A stretch of DNA of 64,000 nt from Devosia litorisediminis (GCF_018334155.1 NZ_JAGXTP010000002.1:310001-374000), one strand, 5' to 3'. Positions 36,962 through 46,719 are shown, numbered from the stretch's first letter. The notes: generated by a model from the letters alone, not told the origin. Numbers and translations: made by a program.

Positions 36962-37036
36962 CGCTGCCTAGAGCACGCCGAGTGTCCGCTGGAGCGTATT
37001 GCCAGCGCGAGCGTGCGAGACAGGGAGACGAACTCG

Positions 37037-38041
37037 ATGAAATTTTCCACCTTTACCAAGGCTGTTGCTGGCGGCGTTGCGCTGAGCGCGATCCTCACAG
37101 GCACTGCCTTTGCCGACCCCGCAGTCATCTATGATCTGGGCGGCAAGTTCGACAAGTCGTTCAACGAAGCCGCTTATAACGGTGCCGAAGCCTGGAAGGC
37201 CGAAACCGGCGGCAGCTTCCTTGATCTTGAACTGCAGAACGATGCCCAGCGCGAACAGGCTCTGCGCCGCTTCGCTGGTCAGGGTGCAAACCCCATCGTT
37301 ATGGCTGGCTTCTCCTGGACTGCTGCGCTTACCGCTGTGGCGCCAGAATTCCCCGATACCAATTTTGTCGTGATCGATACCGTCGTTGACGCACCAAACG
37401 TGCAGTCGATCATTTTTGATGAGCACACTGGCTCGTTCCTGGTCGGCGCTCTGGCCGCACTCAAGTCCGAAACCGGCACTGTCGGCTTCGTTGGCGGCAT
37501 GGACGTTCCACTGATCCACAAGTTCTACTGTGGCTATGCTCAGGGCGCCAAGGCCGTCAACGCAGACATCAAGCTGATCGAAAACTACACTGGCACCACT
37601 CCAGCTGCGTGGAACGATCCCGTGACTGCTGGCGAACTGACCAAGGCTGCCATCGATAACGGCGCTGACGTGATCTTCGCCGCCGCTGGTGGCTCGGGCC
37701 TTGGCGTGCTTCAGGCTGCCAAGGATGCCGGCAAGTACTCGATCGGTGTCGACAGCAACCAGAACTACCTCCAGCCCGGTTCGGTGCTGACCTCCATGCT
37801 CAAGCGCGTTGACGTGGCTGTGCAGAACGCTCTGACCGAAGCCGCCGATGACGCTACCTTCCAGCCCGGCCTGACCGTGCTTGGTCTGGCTGAAAACGGT
37901 GTTGGCTACTCGCTGGACGAGAACAACGCCGACCTGATCACTGCCGATATGCAGACCACGGTTGACGAGCTCTCGGCTCAGATCCAGTCCGGTGCGCTGG
38001 TCGTGCACGACTACACCACCGACTCAACCTGCCCGCTCTAA
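37037..38041 (+). CDS. BMP-family nucleoside-binding protein of ABC transporter
   Basis: 334 aa with a Sec signal peptide (residues 1-26, ending AFA before DPAV); no lipobox Cys, unlike many BmpA relatives. Family blocks: GGKFDKSFNEAAYNGAE, FVVIDTVVDAPNVQSI, GMDVPLIHKFYCGYAQGA and IGVDSNQNYLQPGSVLTSM. BMP proteins bind purine or pyrimidine nucleosides. AGGGAG precedes the ATG at 37037. It starts a 13-kb co-directional nucleoside operon. Confidence 0.92.
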   Translation: MKFSTFTKAVAGGVALSAILTGTAFADPAVIYDLGGKFDKSFNEAAYNGAEAWKAETGGSFLDLELQNDAQREQALRRFAGQGANPIVMAGFSWTAALTAVAPEFPDTNFVVIDTVVDAPNVQSIIFDEHTGSFLVGALAALKSETGTVGFVGGMDVPLIHKFYCGYAQGAKAVNADIKLIENYTGTTPAAWNDPVTAGELTKAAIDNGADVIFAAAGGSGLGVLQAAKDAGKYSIGVDSNQNYLQPGSVLTSMLKRVDVAVQNALTEAADDATFQPGLTVLGLAENGVGYSLDENNADLITADMQTTVDELSAQIQSGALVVHDYTTDSTCPL

Positions 38042-38051
38042 GCCCAGCTAG

Positions 38052-39650
38052 ATGAGCCAAGACGACTCCATGAACTCGCAGCGGCCGGAAACGGCCGCTG
38101 CATCCGCCCCGGCCAATGGCTGGGCAATTCAGCTTGAGAAGATCAACAAGCGATTTGGCGCTGTTCACGCCAACAAGGACATTGACCTCCGGGTCGCGCG
38201 GGGCTCCATCCACGGTATCGTGGGCGAGAACGGCGCTGGCAAATCGACGCTGATGTCCATCCTGTATGGCTTCTACACGGCCGACAGCGGCACCATCCGC
38301 GTCAACGGCACCGAGCAGGAAATCACCGATAGCCGCCATGCTCTGGCACTGGGCATCGGTATGGTGCACCAGCACTTCATGCTGGTTGATAATTTCTCGG
38401 TCCTCGAAAACGTCGTTCTGGGCGCCGAGGACTCCGGTTTCATCAAGCCCAGCCTTGACCGCGCGCGTCAGGAACTCAACCGGCTCGAAACAGAATATGA
38501 CCTTGAGGTCGATCCCGATGCGATCATCGAGGACATCTCGGTCGGACAGCAGCAGCGCGTCGAAATTCTCAAGGCGCTCTACCGCGGCGCTGAAACCCTG
38601 ATTCTGGACGAACCCACGGGCGTGCTGACGCCAAGGGAAGCCGACGATCTGTTCCGCGTGCTGGAAACACTGCGCGCTCAGGGCAAGACAGTGATCCTGA
38701 TCACGCACAAGCTGCGTGAAATCATGGCGATTACCGACAGCGTGTCGGTGATGCGTCAGGGCGAAATGGTGGCCACCCTCAAGACCGCCGACACCAGCCC
38801 CGAAGAGATCGCCGAACTGATGGTCGGTCGCCACGTCTTGCTCGAAGTCGAAAAAGGCCCGGCCAAGCCCGGCGAAAAGCTGCTCGAAGTGCACAATCTC
38901 GTCGTCAAGGACGACATGGGTGTCACCCGGGTCAAGAATGTCAGCTTCTCGGTACGCGCCGGCGAGATCGTCGGTATTGCCGGTGTTTCCGGCAATGGCC
39001 AGAGCGATCTGCTTGAGGCCGTCAGCGGCATGCGTGACCAGTCCGCGGGCGATATTATCCTCAAGGGTGTCACCCTCTCGCTGGCCGGCGATGACGGCGC
39101 TTCGCGCGCCCGCGCCGCGGGTTTGGCCCATGTGCCCGAGGACCGTCAGCGCATGGGTCTGGTGACCCAGTTTGCCGAATGGGAAAACGCCATTCTGGGC
39201 TACCAGAACAGCCCGGAATACGGCACCAACGGCTTCCTCGACATCAAGGCCGCCAAAAAGCGTGCTGCCGAACATGTCGAACTGTTCGACGTGCGACCGG
39301 CCAATATCAATCTCAAAACCTCGCTGTTCTCCGGCGGCAACCAGCAGAAAATCGTGCTGGCACGTGAAATGGAGCGCGACCCCGATGTGCTGGTCGTTGG
39401 TCAGCCCACGCGTGGCGTCGATATCGGGGCCATCGAGTTCATCCACAATCAGATCATCAAGATGCGCGACGAGGGCAAGGCGATCCTGCTTGTCTCGGTC
39501 GAGCTCGACGAAATCCGCTCTCTGGCCGACCGCATCCTGGTGATGTTTGACGGCCAGATCGTCGGTGAAGCCGATCCAGCCACCGCCACTGAAGGCGAGC
39601 TGGGCCTGATGATGGCCGGTATCGGCAACGACAAGAAGGCCGCAGAATGA
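38052..39650 (+). CDS. nucleoside ABC transporter ATPase, two fused ATPase domains
   Basis: 532 aa. Domain 1 (residues about 15-250) has Walker A GENGAGKST and signature ISVGQQQRVEI; domain 2 (about 275-510) has a degenerate Walker A GVSGNGQSD and signature LFSGGNQQKIVLA, the normal state in the NupO/RbsA-like group. Stop overlaps the next start (ATGA). It drives the two permeases that follow. Confidence 0.93.
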   Translation: MSQDDSMNSQRPETAAASAPANGWAIQLEKINKRFGAVHANKDIDLRVARGSIHGIVGENGAGKSTLMSILYGFYTADSGTIRVNGTEQEITDSRHALALGIGMVHQHFMLVDNFSVLENVVLGAEDSGFIKPSLDRARQELNRLETEYDLEVDPDAIIEDISVGQQQRVEILKALYRGAETLILDEPTGVLTPREADDLFRVLETLRAQGKTVILITHKLREIMAITDSVSVMRQGEMVATLKTADTSPEEIAELMVGRHVLLEVEKGPAKPGEKLLEVHNLVVKDDMGVTRVKNVSFSVRAGEIVGIAGVSGNGQSDLLEAVSGMRDQSAGDIILKGVTLSLAGDDGASRARAAGLAHVPEDRQRMGLVTQFAEWENAILGYQNSPEYGTNGFLDIKAAKKRAAEHVELFDVRPANINLKTSLFSGGNQQKIVLAREMERDPDVLVVGQPTRGVDIGAIEFIHNQIIKMRDEGKAILLVSVELDEIRSLADRILVMFDGQIVGEADPATATEGELGLMMAGIGNDKKAAE

Positions 39651-40777
39651 GCGCCCGTAGACCTCTTCCGCGCTGGGCTGATGTGGCCCTGCTGCCCGCG
39701 ATCAACCTGCTTCTGGCGTTTCTGGTGTCCGGTCTTGTGGTGCTGCTGGTGGGTGAAAATCCGCTGCACGCCATTCAGGTCATCATTTACGGCGCCTTCG
39801 GCTATGGCGACGGCTTCGGCTATACGCTGTACTACACGACCAACTTCATCTTCACCGGCCTGGCCGTGGCCGTTGCCGCCCATGCCGGACTGTTCAATAT
39901 TGGCGGTGATGGACAGGCCTATGTCGCCGGGCTTGGCGCCATTGTCGTCGCTCTGGCGCTTGATCAGACCCATTGGCTGATCGCCATGCCGCTGGCCATT
40001 CTCGCCGCTGCGGCCGTTGGCGGCTTCTGGGCCTTCATTCCCGGCTATCTGCAGGCCAAGCGCGGCAGCCACGTCGTGATCACCACGATCATGTTCAACT
40101 TCATCGGCGCCGCGCTGATGGTTTACATGGTCAATCGCGTGCTCAAGCCTGCCAGCAGCATGGCGCCTGAATCCGACACCATCGAGATGGGTGGCCGCGT
40201 GCCACAGTTGCGCGAGTTCAGCTCATTCTTTGGCTACTCCCCGGTAAACCTGTCCATCGTCATTGCGGTCCTGGCCCTGATCGGGGTCTACATCCTGATC
40301 TGGCACACCAAGTTCGGCTATGCCGTACGGGTATTGGGCGCCAACCCGACCGCCTCCCGCTACGCGGGTATTTCAAACTCCAAGATGATCATGATCACCA
40401 TGACTATTTCCGGCGCACTGGCCGGGATGGTGGCGATCAACGAAGTGATGGGCGTGCAACATCGCCTGGTGCTCGACTTTGTCGCAGGTGCCGGGTTCGT
40501 GGGCATCGCTGTGGCCCTGATGGGCCGCAACCATCCCATCGGCATCCTGCTTGCATCGCTTCTGTTTGGCGCCCTCTATCAGGGTGGTCAGGAGTTGCAA
40601 TTCGTTATTCCCGCCATCACCAAGGAAATGATTGTCGTGATCCAGGCGCTGGTGATCCTGTTCACCGGTGCCATGGAAGGGCTGTTCCGCCCCTCTCTGG
40701 AGCGCAGCTTCATGCTGTTCTCACCTGAGCAAAAGTCTGAAGCCATCGAGCGGGAAACCGCCAAGACGGAGAGCTGA
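39647..40777 (+). CDS. nucleoside ABC permease, first
   Basis: 376 aa, about ten helices of the BPD_transp_2 family. LFNIGGDGQAYVAGLGA and IITTIMFNFIG-like text (VVITTIMFNFIGAALM) are typical of NupP/YufP. The loop VLGANPTASRYAGISNSKM contacts the ATPase. It pairs with the next gene product, three bases downstream. Confidence 0.92.
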   Translation: MSARRPLPRWADVALLPAINLLLAFLVSGLVVLLVGENPLHAIQVIIYGAFGYGDGFGYTLYYTTNFIFTGLAVAVAAHAGLFNIGGDGQAYVAGLGAIVVALALDQTHWLIAMPLAILAAAAVGGFWAFIPGYLQAKRGSHVVITTIMFNFIGAALMVYMVNRVLKPASSMAPESDTIEMGGRVPQLREFSSFFGYSPVNLSIVIAVLALIGVYILIWHTKFGYAVRVLGANPTASRYAGISNSKMIMITMTISGALAGMVAINEVMGVQHRLVLDFVAGAGFVGIAVALMGRNHPIGILLASLLFGALYQGGQELQFVIPAITKEMIVVIQALVILFTGAMEGLFRPSLERSFMLFSPEQKSEAIERETAKTES

Positions 40778-40780
40778 CCG

Positions 40781-41746
40781 ATGGATCTTTCAGCAACCCT
40801 TTCCATTCTGGACGCGACCATTCGCCTGTCCACCCCGCTTCTGCTCGCCTGTCTGGCTGGGATGTATTCCGAACGCGCTGGCGTGTTCGATATTGGTCTT
40901 GAAGGCAAGATGCTTGCTGCCGCGTTCGCAGCTGGTGCCGTCGCCGCCGTTACAGGCTCGGCCTGGCTGGGCCTTGCAGCCGGCATGCTCGTCTCATTGG
41001 CCACCGCACTGTTGCAGGGTTTTGCCGCAATTTCGCTCAAGGGCAATCAGTTGATTGCCGGCGTTGCGATCAACATGCTGGCGGCTGGTCTGACGACATT
41101 TTTGGGGCAAACCTGGTTCCATCAGGGTGGGCGCACCCCGCCGCTGGGCGATGGCGGCCGCTTTGAGCCGATCACCCTGCCATTCGCCGAACAGCTCCAG
41201 GGCGTGCCCGTGCTCGGGCCAATCTACTACGACTTGCTATCAGGCCACTACCTGCTGGTCTATATCGCCTTCATCATGGTGGCGGTAACCTGGTTCGTGC
41301 TGTTCCGTACCCGGTTTGGCCTGCGGCTGCGCGCTGTGGGTGAAAACCCCAAGGCCGTCGATACCGCCGGTATTTCCGTGGTCAAACTGCGCTTTCAGGC
41401 CGTTATCATCACTGGTCTGCTATGCGGGCTGGCTGGCGCCTATTTCTCCATCGCCCAAGGCTCGGGCTTCGGCAATAACATGACGGCGGGTAAGGGCTTT
41501 ATCGCTTTGGCCGCGCTGATCTTTGCCAAGTGGAAGCCTGTCCCGGCCATGTTTACCTGCCTGCTGTTCGGCTTTCTCGATGCAATGCAGATCCGTCTGC
41601 AGAGCGCAGAGCTGTTCGGTATCGAAGTGCCCGTACAGGCCATTCAGGCGTTGCCCTATGTGCTCACAGTGGTTCTGCTGGCGGGCTTTATCGGCAAGGC
41701 AGTGGGCCCCAAGGCTGGCGGCGTCCCCTATACCAAGGAGCGCTAG
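40781..41746 (+). CDS. nucleoside ABC permease, second
   Basis: 321 aa, BPD_transp_2 family. Blocks: PLLLACLAGMYSERAGVFDI, IGLEGKMLAAAFAAG and LRAVGENPKAVDTAGISV, as in NupQ/YufQ. Second channel subunit of the nucleoside importer. Confidence 0.92.
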   Translation: MDLSATLSILDATIRLSTPLLLACLAGMYSERAGVFDIGLEGKMLAAAFAAGAVAAVTGSAWLGLAAGMLVSLATALLQGFAAISLKGNQLIAGVAINMLAAGLTTFLGQTWFHQGGRTPPLGDGGRFEPITLPFAEQLQGVPVLGPIYYDLLSGHYLLVYIAFIMVAVTWFVLFRTRFGLRLRAVGENPKAVDTAGISVVKLRFQAVIITGLLCGLAGAYFSIAQGSGFGNNMTAGKGFIALAALIFAKWKPVPAMFTCLLFGFLDAMQIRLQSAELFGIEVPVQAIQALPYVLTVVLLAGFIGKAVGPKAGGVPYTKER

Positions 41747-41767
41747 CGGCTACGCTGGCGTCAGACA

Positions 41768-42178
41768 ATGACACACACTGCAACGGACAAGGCCTTGTAC
41801 GAGGCCGCGGCTGCTATTCGCGCTAAATCTTACTCGCCCTATTCCAACTTTGCCGTTGGTGCAGCGATCTTGGCTGATGACGGTCAGATCTACGCCGGCT
41901 GCAATATCGAGAATGCGGCCTACCCGCAGGGCAATTGCGCCGAGGCCTCCGCCATTTCGGCGATGATCGCGGCGGGTGGCAAACGCATCAAGCGCATCTA
42001 TGTGATCGGCACGGGCGCCGCGCCGGTCACCCCTTGCGGTGGCTGCCGCCAGCGCATCCGCGAGTTTGCCGATCTTGATGTGGAGGTGATCTCCCACGGT
42101 GTCGACGGCGATCCGCTTACCTGCACGCTCGACTATTTGCTGCCGCATAGTTTCGGCCCGGAGTATCTTTCGAAATGA
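41768..42178 (+). CDS. cdd: cytidine deaminase
   Basis: 136 aa, the length of the small tetrameric class. The zinc site is NCAEASA (Cys plus the proton-shuttling Glu) together with PCGGCRQ. SYSPYSNFAVGAA is the substrate-binding opening. Converts (deoxy)cytidine to (deoxy)uridine, feeding DeoA and uracil salvage by Upp, both in the same operon. Its stop overlaps the next start (ATGA). Confidence 0.94.
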   Translation: MTHTATDKALYEAAAAIRAKSYSPYSNFAVGAAILADDGQIYAGCNIENAAYPQGNCAEASAISAMIAAGGKRIKRIYVIGTGAAPVTPCGGCRQRIREFADLDVEVISHGVDGDPLTCTLDYLLPHSFGPEYLSK

Positions 42179-42969
42179 CCAAGGCATCCAAGACAATCCG
42201 CAAGATTGCCGGCGATCAGCCCATCGACGCCGCCATTGTGCTCGGCTCAGGGCTGTCGGCCATCGGCGAGCTGCTGACAGACAAGGTGACCATTCCCTAT
42301 TCCGAGCTCAAGGGGTTTCCCGGCGGGGGCGTGTCCGGGCATGGCCGAGACTTGCTGATCGGCACCATGGGGGGCAAGCGTGTTGCCATCCTGACGGGGC
42401 GCGAGCACTATTACGAACACGGCAATGCCGCTGCCATGCGCCCCGCGCTTGAAGCCATGGCAGAGCTGGGCGCCAAGACCCTTCTGCTGACCAATTCGGC
42501 TGGCTCGCTCGACGAGCGGTTTCAGCCCGGCGATCTCATGCTGCTCTCCGATCACATCAATTATGCTGGCATGAACCCGCTGATCGGTGAACCAACTGAC
42601 CGCCGTTTTGTGAACATGGTCGATTGCTACGACCCCGCTTTGCGCGCCAAGGCGCATGACGTTGCTGACCGTTTCGACATCAAGCTCGGCGAAGGCATCT
42701 ATCTCTGGTATTCTGGCCCCAGCTTCGAAACGGTGGCCGAAATCCAGATGGCCGTGCGCCTGGGCGCCAATGCCGTCGGCATGTCGACGGCACCAGAAGT
42801 CATTCTCGGGCGTTTCCTGGGCATGAAAGTTTGGGCCTGCTCCTCGATCACCAATATGGGTGCCGGCCTGTCGAGCGAAAACATCAGCCATGAGCATACA
42901 AAAACCATGGCGGTACAGGGCGCGGCCAAGCTGAAACAGCTGATACCCGCGCTGGTGGAGGAACTATGA
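42175..42969 (+). CDS. purine nucleoside phosphorylase, trimeric type
   Basis: 264 aa. The family blocks are VLGSGLSAIGE, REHYYEHGNAAAM, LLLTNSAGSL and ITNMGAGLSSENISHEHT (with the base-contacting Asn). It splits purine (deoxy)nucleosides with phosphate to base and (deoxy)ribose-1-phosphate. Coupled by 4-base overlaps to cdd and deoC. Confidence 0.92.
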   Translation: MTKASKTIRKIAGDQPIDAAIVLGSGLSAIGELLTDKVTIPYSELKGFPGGGVSGHGRDLLIGTMGGKRVAILTGREHYYEHGNAAAMRPALEAMAELGAKTLLLTNSAGSLDERFQPGDLMLLSDHINYAGMNPLIGEPTDRRFVNMVDCYDPALRAKAHDVADRFDIKLGEGIYLWYSGPSFETVAEIQMAVRLGANAVGMSTAPEVILGRFLGMKVWACSSITNMGAGLSSENISHEHTKTMAVQGAAKLKQLIPALVEEL

Positions 42970-43955
42970 GCCTGCGCGTCGTCGACAACAGCCAGCCCCA
43001 CATTCCGCACAAACGGAATCCCGGTTTTCCGCTCGATCTCGATTGGGTCGAACGCGTCCGCATGAACCGTTCGGCGCTCGAGCGCCGTGCCGGCTCTATC
43101 GGTGCGCGTCGCACGGTCAAGAAGGACTATCAGCTCGCATGGTTGCTCAAGGCGATCACCATGATCGACCTGACCACGCTCAATTCTGACGATACCGATG
43201 GTCGCGTCGAACGGCTTTGCGCCAAGGCCTTGCACCCGCTGCGTCAGGACATTCTCGACCAGCTTGATCTGGGCGATCTGCGTATCCTGCCCGGCGCGGT
43301 CTGCGTCTACCACAGCTTCGTCAAAACGGCCGTCGACGCGCTGGAAGGCTCGGGCATTCCCGTTGCAGCTGTCTCCACGGCTTTCCCGCATGGTCTGGCG
43401 CCGATCGAAACCAAGCTCAAGGAGATCGAGATGTCGGTCGCCGATGGCGCGGCCGAAATCGACATCGTCATCGAACGCGGCATGGTACTGCGCAATGACT
43501 GGCAGGCGCTCTACGATCAGGTCCGCGCCTTCCGCAAGGCGTGTGGCAACGCCCATATCAAGACCATTCTGGGCACAGGCGAACTGGCTACCCAGACCAA
43601 TGTCGCCAAGGCGAGCCTGGTGTGCATGATGGCCGGTGCCGATTTCATCAAGACCTCGACCGGCAAGGAAAAGGTCAACGCCAATCTGGTCACCAGCCTG
43701 ACCATGATCCGCATGATCCGCTGGTTTGCCGAAGAGACCGGCATCGAGATCGGCTACAAGCCCGCGGGTGGCATTTCCAAGACCAAGGATGCGCTGACCT
43801 ATATGGCGTTGATGAAGGAAGAGCTGGGCACCCACTGGCTGCAGCCTCATCTGTTCCGCTTTGGTGCTTCAAGCCTGCTCACCGACATCGAGCGCCAGAT
43901 CGAACATGGCCTGACCGGTCACTATTCTGCCGATTATCGGCAACCCATGGTTTAG
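42966..43955 (+). CDS. deoC: deoxyribose-phosphate aldolase
   Basis: 329 aa, of the longer DeoC class with an N-terminal extension of about 60 residues. TIM barrel with TMIDLTTLNSDDT at the start, AAEIDIVIERG (Asp in catalysis), FIKTSTGK where Lys229 forms the Schiff base, and GYKPAGGISK with the second Lys. It splits deoxyribose-5-phosphate into glyceraldehyde-3-phosphate and acetaldehyde; the following dehydrogenase would oxidise the latter. Confidence 0.94.
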   Translation: MSLRVVDNSQPHIPHKRNPGFPLDLDWVERVRMNRSALERRAGSIGARRTVKKDYQLAWLLKAITMIDLTTLNSDDTDGRVERLCAKALHPLRQDILDQLDLGDLRILPGAVCVYHSFVKTAVDALEGSGIPVAAVSTAFPHGLAPIETKLKEIEMSVADGAAEIDIVIERGMVLRNDWQALYDQVRAFRKACGNAHIKTILGTGELATQTNVAKASLVCMMAGADFIKTSTGKEKVNANLVTSLTMIRMIRWFAEETGIEIGYKPAGGISKTKDALTYMALMKEELGTHWLQPHLFRFGASSLLTDIERQIEHGLTGHYSADYRQPMV

Positions 43956-44050
43956 GCGCGAGGCGCGCCGCGTCCGCTCCAAAGGAACGGGCAGGGAGGA
44001 GGTCCAGTCGATCTCCATGAGAAATACCGGCACTCTGAAGGAGGCCACAC

Positions 44051-46417
44051 ATGAACAAGATCGCTCAGATATTCCAGTCGCTCGATTATGGTCCGGCCCC
44101 TGAAGGCCCCGATCAGGCCATTGCCTGGCTCGATGCCCATGACCGTAAGTTCGGTCACTTCATCGATGGCAAATGGACCAAGCCGGGCAAAACCTTCTCA
44201 TCAGACAATCCGGCGACTGGCGAAAGCCTGGCGCAGATTACCGACGGCACTGCCGAGGACGTCAACGCAGCAGTCAAAGCGGCACGCGACGCCTTCAAGG
44301 GCTGGAGCGCATTGTCGGGCTATGAGCGCGGCAAATATCTCTACGCCATTGCCCGCGCAGTGCAGAAGCATGCCCGTCTGTTCGCCGTGCTCGAGACCAT
44401 GGACAACGGCAAGCCGATCCGCGAAAGCCGCGATATCGACATCCCATTGGTCGCTCGCCATTTCTACCACCATGCTGGCTGGGCCCAGCATCTGAACCGT
44501 GAATTCCCCGATGCCGTGCCCTATGGTGTGTGCGGACAGATCATTCCATGGAACTTCCCGCTGCTCATGCTGGCCTGGAAGATTGCCCCGGCGCTGGCTG
44601 CGGGTAATACGGTGATCCTCAAGCCCGCAGAATTTACCTCGCTGACCGCACTGCTGTTCGCTGAAATCTGCGAGCGCGTCGGCCTGCCCAAGGGCGTGGT
44701 CAATATCGTCACCGGCGAAGGCGGCACCGGTCAGGCCATCACCGCCCATGAGGGGATCGACAAGATCGCCTTTACCGGCTCGACCGATGTGGGCAAGGCC
44801 ATCCGTGCCGTCACCGCAGGGTCGGGCAAGGGTCTCAGCCTCGAGCTGGGCGGCAAGTCGCCCTATATCGTGTTTGAAGACGCTGATATCGACAGCGCCA
44901 TTGAAGGCCTGATCGACGCGATCTGGTTCAATCAGGGCCAGGTCTGCTGCGCCGGCTCGCGCCTTTTGGTGCAGGAGAGCATTGAAGAGCGCTTCATCAC
45001 CAAGTTGAAAAAGCGCATGCAGACCTTGCGCGTCGGCGACCCGCTCGACAAGTCCATCGACATCGGCGCCATGATCGCCCCCATTCAGGTCGAGCGCATC
45101 AAGGATCTGATGAAGCGCGGCATTGCTGAAGGCGCAGAAGTCTATGAACCCGATGGGCAGATGCCTGCGCGCGGCTGCTTCCTCAAGCCCGCACTGGTCA
45201 CCAATGTTTCGCCCGCCAACACCCTGGTGGCCGAGGAAATCTTTGGACCCATTCTGGTCGCCATGAGCTTCCGTACGCCCGAAGAGGCCGTGCAACTTGC
45301 CAACAATACCAAATATGGTCTGGCTGCCACCGTCTGGAGCGAGAACATTAATCTCGCGCTCGATATCGCGCCCCAGATCAAGGCAGGCGTGGTCTGGATC
45401 AATGGCACCAATAATTTCGACGCCGCTGTTGGCTTTGGTGGCTACAAGGAATCCGGCTACGGCCGCGAAGGCGGTCGTGAAGGCATGAGTGCCTATCTCA
45501 AGCCAGCCTGGGAAAAAGACCTCAAGCCAGCGCCAGCCCCCAAGATCGCTGCGGCCAAGGCGACAAACCCACTCGACAGCGGGCATCTCGACCAGACCGC
45601 AAAAATGTATATTGGCGGCAAGCAGTCGCGCCCCGATAGCGGCTATTCCCGTGCCGTGTACGATCCGTCCGGCAAGCTTGTTGGCGAAGTCGGCGATGGC
45701 AATCGCAAGGATATCCGAAACGCCGTCGAAGCCGCGCGCGCGGCGCTCGGCTGGTCCACGACTGCAGCCCATAGCCGGGCCCAGATACTCTATTTCCTGG
45801 CAGAAAATCTCGACTACCGCCGCGACGAATTCGCTGATCGCATCAAGGCACAGACTGGTGAGAACGGTGTCGAAGAAGTCGCGCTTTCGGTAGAGCGTCT
45901 GTTTGCCTTTGCCGGCTGGGCTGACAAATATGACGGTGCTGTGCACAATCCGCCACTGCGCGCTGTGGCGGCTGCCATGGTCGAGCCGCTGGGTGTTATG
46001 GGTATTGTCGCCCCACCATCGCGGCCCTTGTTGGGCTCGATTGCCTTGATCGCCCCGGCGCTGGCCATGGGCAATCCGGTTGTGCTGGTACCTTCGGCGC
46101 AGTCCCCGCTGTCCGTCACCGACCTGTATCAGGTCATTGAAACTTCTGACGTGCCCAAGGGCGTCATCAATATCGTCACCGGCGACAGTGTCAGCCTCGC
46201 CAAGACCCTGGCCGAGCATGATGGCGTTGACGGACTGTGGTATGCTGGCGATGCAGAGAGCTCGGCCATGGTCGAGAAGGTCTCGATCACCAATCTCAAG
46301 CAGACCTGGACCAGCCGGGGTCTTTACTATGATCTCGCTGACCGCCGCTTTGAGGGCGACTACTTCCTTGCCAAGGCGACCCAGGTCAAGAACGTTTGGA
46401 TTCCATACGGAGCCTGA
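44051..46417 (+). CDS. two-domain aldehyde dehydrogenase, ALDH16-like
   Basis: 788 aa, too long for one ALDH. Residues 1-490 form a complete enzyme: IPWNFPLLM, FTGSTDVGKAI, Glu265 in LELGGKSP, and catalytic Cys299 in FNQGQVCCAG. Residues about 519-788 repeat the NAD-binding half of an ALDH (VEPLGVMGIVAPPSRPLLG, NIVTGDS) but have neither the Cys nor the Glu, so this half is non-catalytic. That layout is the ALDH16 family. Placed after deoC it most likely oxidises acetaldehyde to acetate. GGAGGCC precedes the ATG. Confidence 0.88.
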   Translation: MNKIAQIFQSLDYGPAPEGPDQAIAWLDAHDRKFGHFIDGKWTKPGKTFSSDNPATGESLAQITDGTAEDVNAAVKAARDAFKGWSALSGYERGKYLYAIARAVQKHARLFAVLETMDNGKPIRESRDIDIPLVARHFYHHAGWAQHLNREFPDAVPYGVCGQIIPWNFPLLMLAWKIAPALAAGNTVILKPAEFTSLTALLFAEICERVGLPKGVVNIVTGEGGTGQAITAHEGIDKIAFTGSTDVGKAIRAVTAGSGKGLSLELGGKSPYIVFEDADIDSAIEGLIDAIWFNQGQVCCAGSRLLVQESIEERFITKLKKRMQTLRVGDPLDKSIDIGAMIAPIQVERIKDLMKRGIAEGAEVYEPDGQMPARGCFLKPALVTNVSPANTLVAEEIFGPILVAMSFRTPEEAVQLANNTKYGLAATVWSENINLALDIAPQIKAGVVWINGTNNFDAAVGFGGYKESGYGREGGREGMSAYLKPAWEKDLKPAPAPKIAAAKATNPLDSGHLDQTAKMYIGGKQSRPDSGYSRAVYDPSGKLVGEVGDGNRKDIRNAVEAARAALGWSTTAAHSRAQILYFLAENLDYRRDEFADRIKAQTGENGVEEVALSVERLFAFAGWADKYDGAVHNPPLRAVAAAMVEPLGVMGIVAPPSRPLLGSIALIAPALAMGNPVVLVPSAQSPLSVTDLYQVIETSDVPKGVINIVTGDSVSLAKTLAEHDGVDGLWYAGDAESSAMVEKVSITNLKQTWTSRGLYYDLADRRFEGDYFLAKATQVKNVWIPYGA

Positions 46418-46419
46418 TC

Positions 46420-46719
46420 ATGGACGACAAGATGGACGTCGAAAACGTCGGCCAACCCGGCAAGACCTATCGTGTCGATGCGGCCAAATACACGGCCATG
46501 CGCGACGCGATGCTCAAGGTTCTGTCCACTGAACCGCCGGGGCAAACTGTTGCCGACGTCATCGCTGCCGTCAAACCGCACCTGCCCCAGGACCTGTTTC
46601 CTGGTGGCGACACCGCAGGCTGGTGGGTCAAATGCGTGCAACTCGACCTCGAAGCCAAGCGAGTCATCGCTCGCACGCCGTCGCCCGTCCGTCTGTACCG
46701 AGTTTCGTCAGGACACTGA
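46420..46719 (+). CDS. DUF6958-like small protein
   Basis: 99 aa. Starts MDDKMDVENVGQPGKTYRVD; the middle and end, LPQDLFPGGDTAGWWVKCVQ and LEAKRVIARTPSPVRLYRV, look like a winged-helix or AT-hook-free small domain that I recall as DUF6958. It sits between the aldehyde dehydrogenase and deoA in the same direction; its stop directly abuts the deoA start. No function known; a helper of the deo enzymes or an unrelated passenger. Confidence 0.6.
   Translation: MDDKMDVENVGQPGKTYRVDAAKYTAMRDAMLKVLSTEPPGQTVADVIAAVKPHLPQDLFPGGDTAGWWVKCVQLDLEAKRVIARTPSPVRLYRVSSGH

Larger units (their letters stand above)
36614..37036. other. 423-bp region before the nucleoside operon
   Basis: Holds a doubtful 40-codon ORF (36720-36842), an 11-bp inverted repeat TCAAA-A-TTTGA at 36893-36903, a promoter candidate at 36933-36961, and a leader hairpin CGCTGG/CCAGCG (36987-37007). 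Otherwise nothing recognisable. Confidence 0.5.

Noticed and set aside
44201-46219. 672-codon open frame on the minus strand opposite the aldehyde dehydrogenase
   Set aside because: Its protein has no domain and an odd composition. The plus frame is a clear ALDH with catalytic residues, so this is a shadow frame caused by GC-rich codon use.
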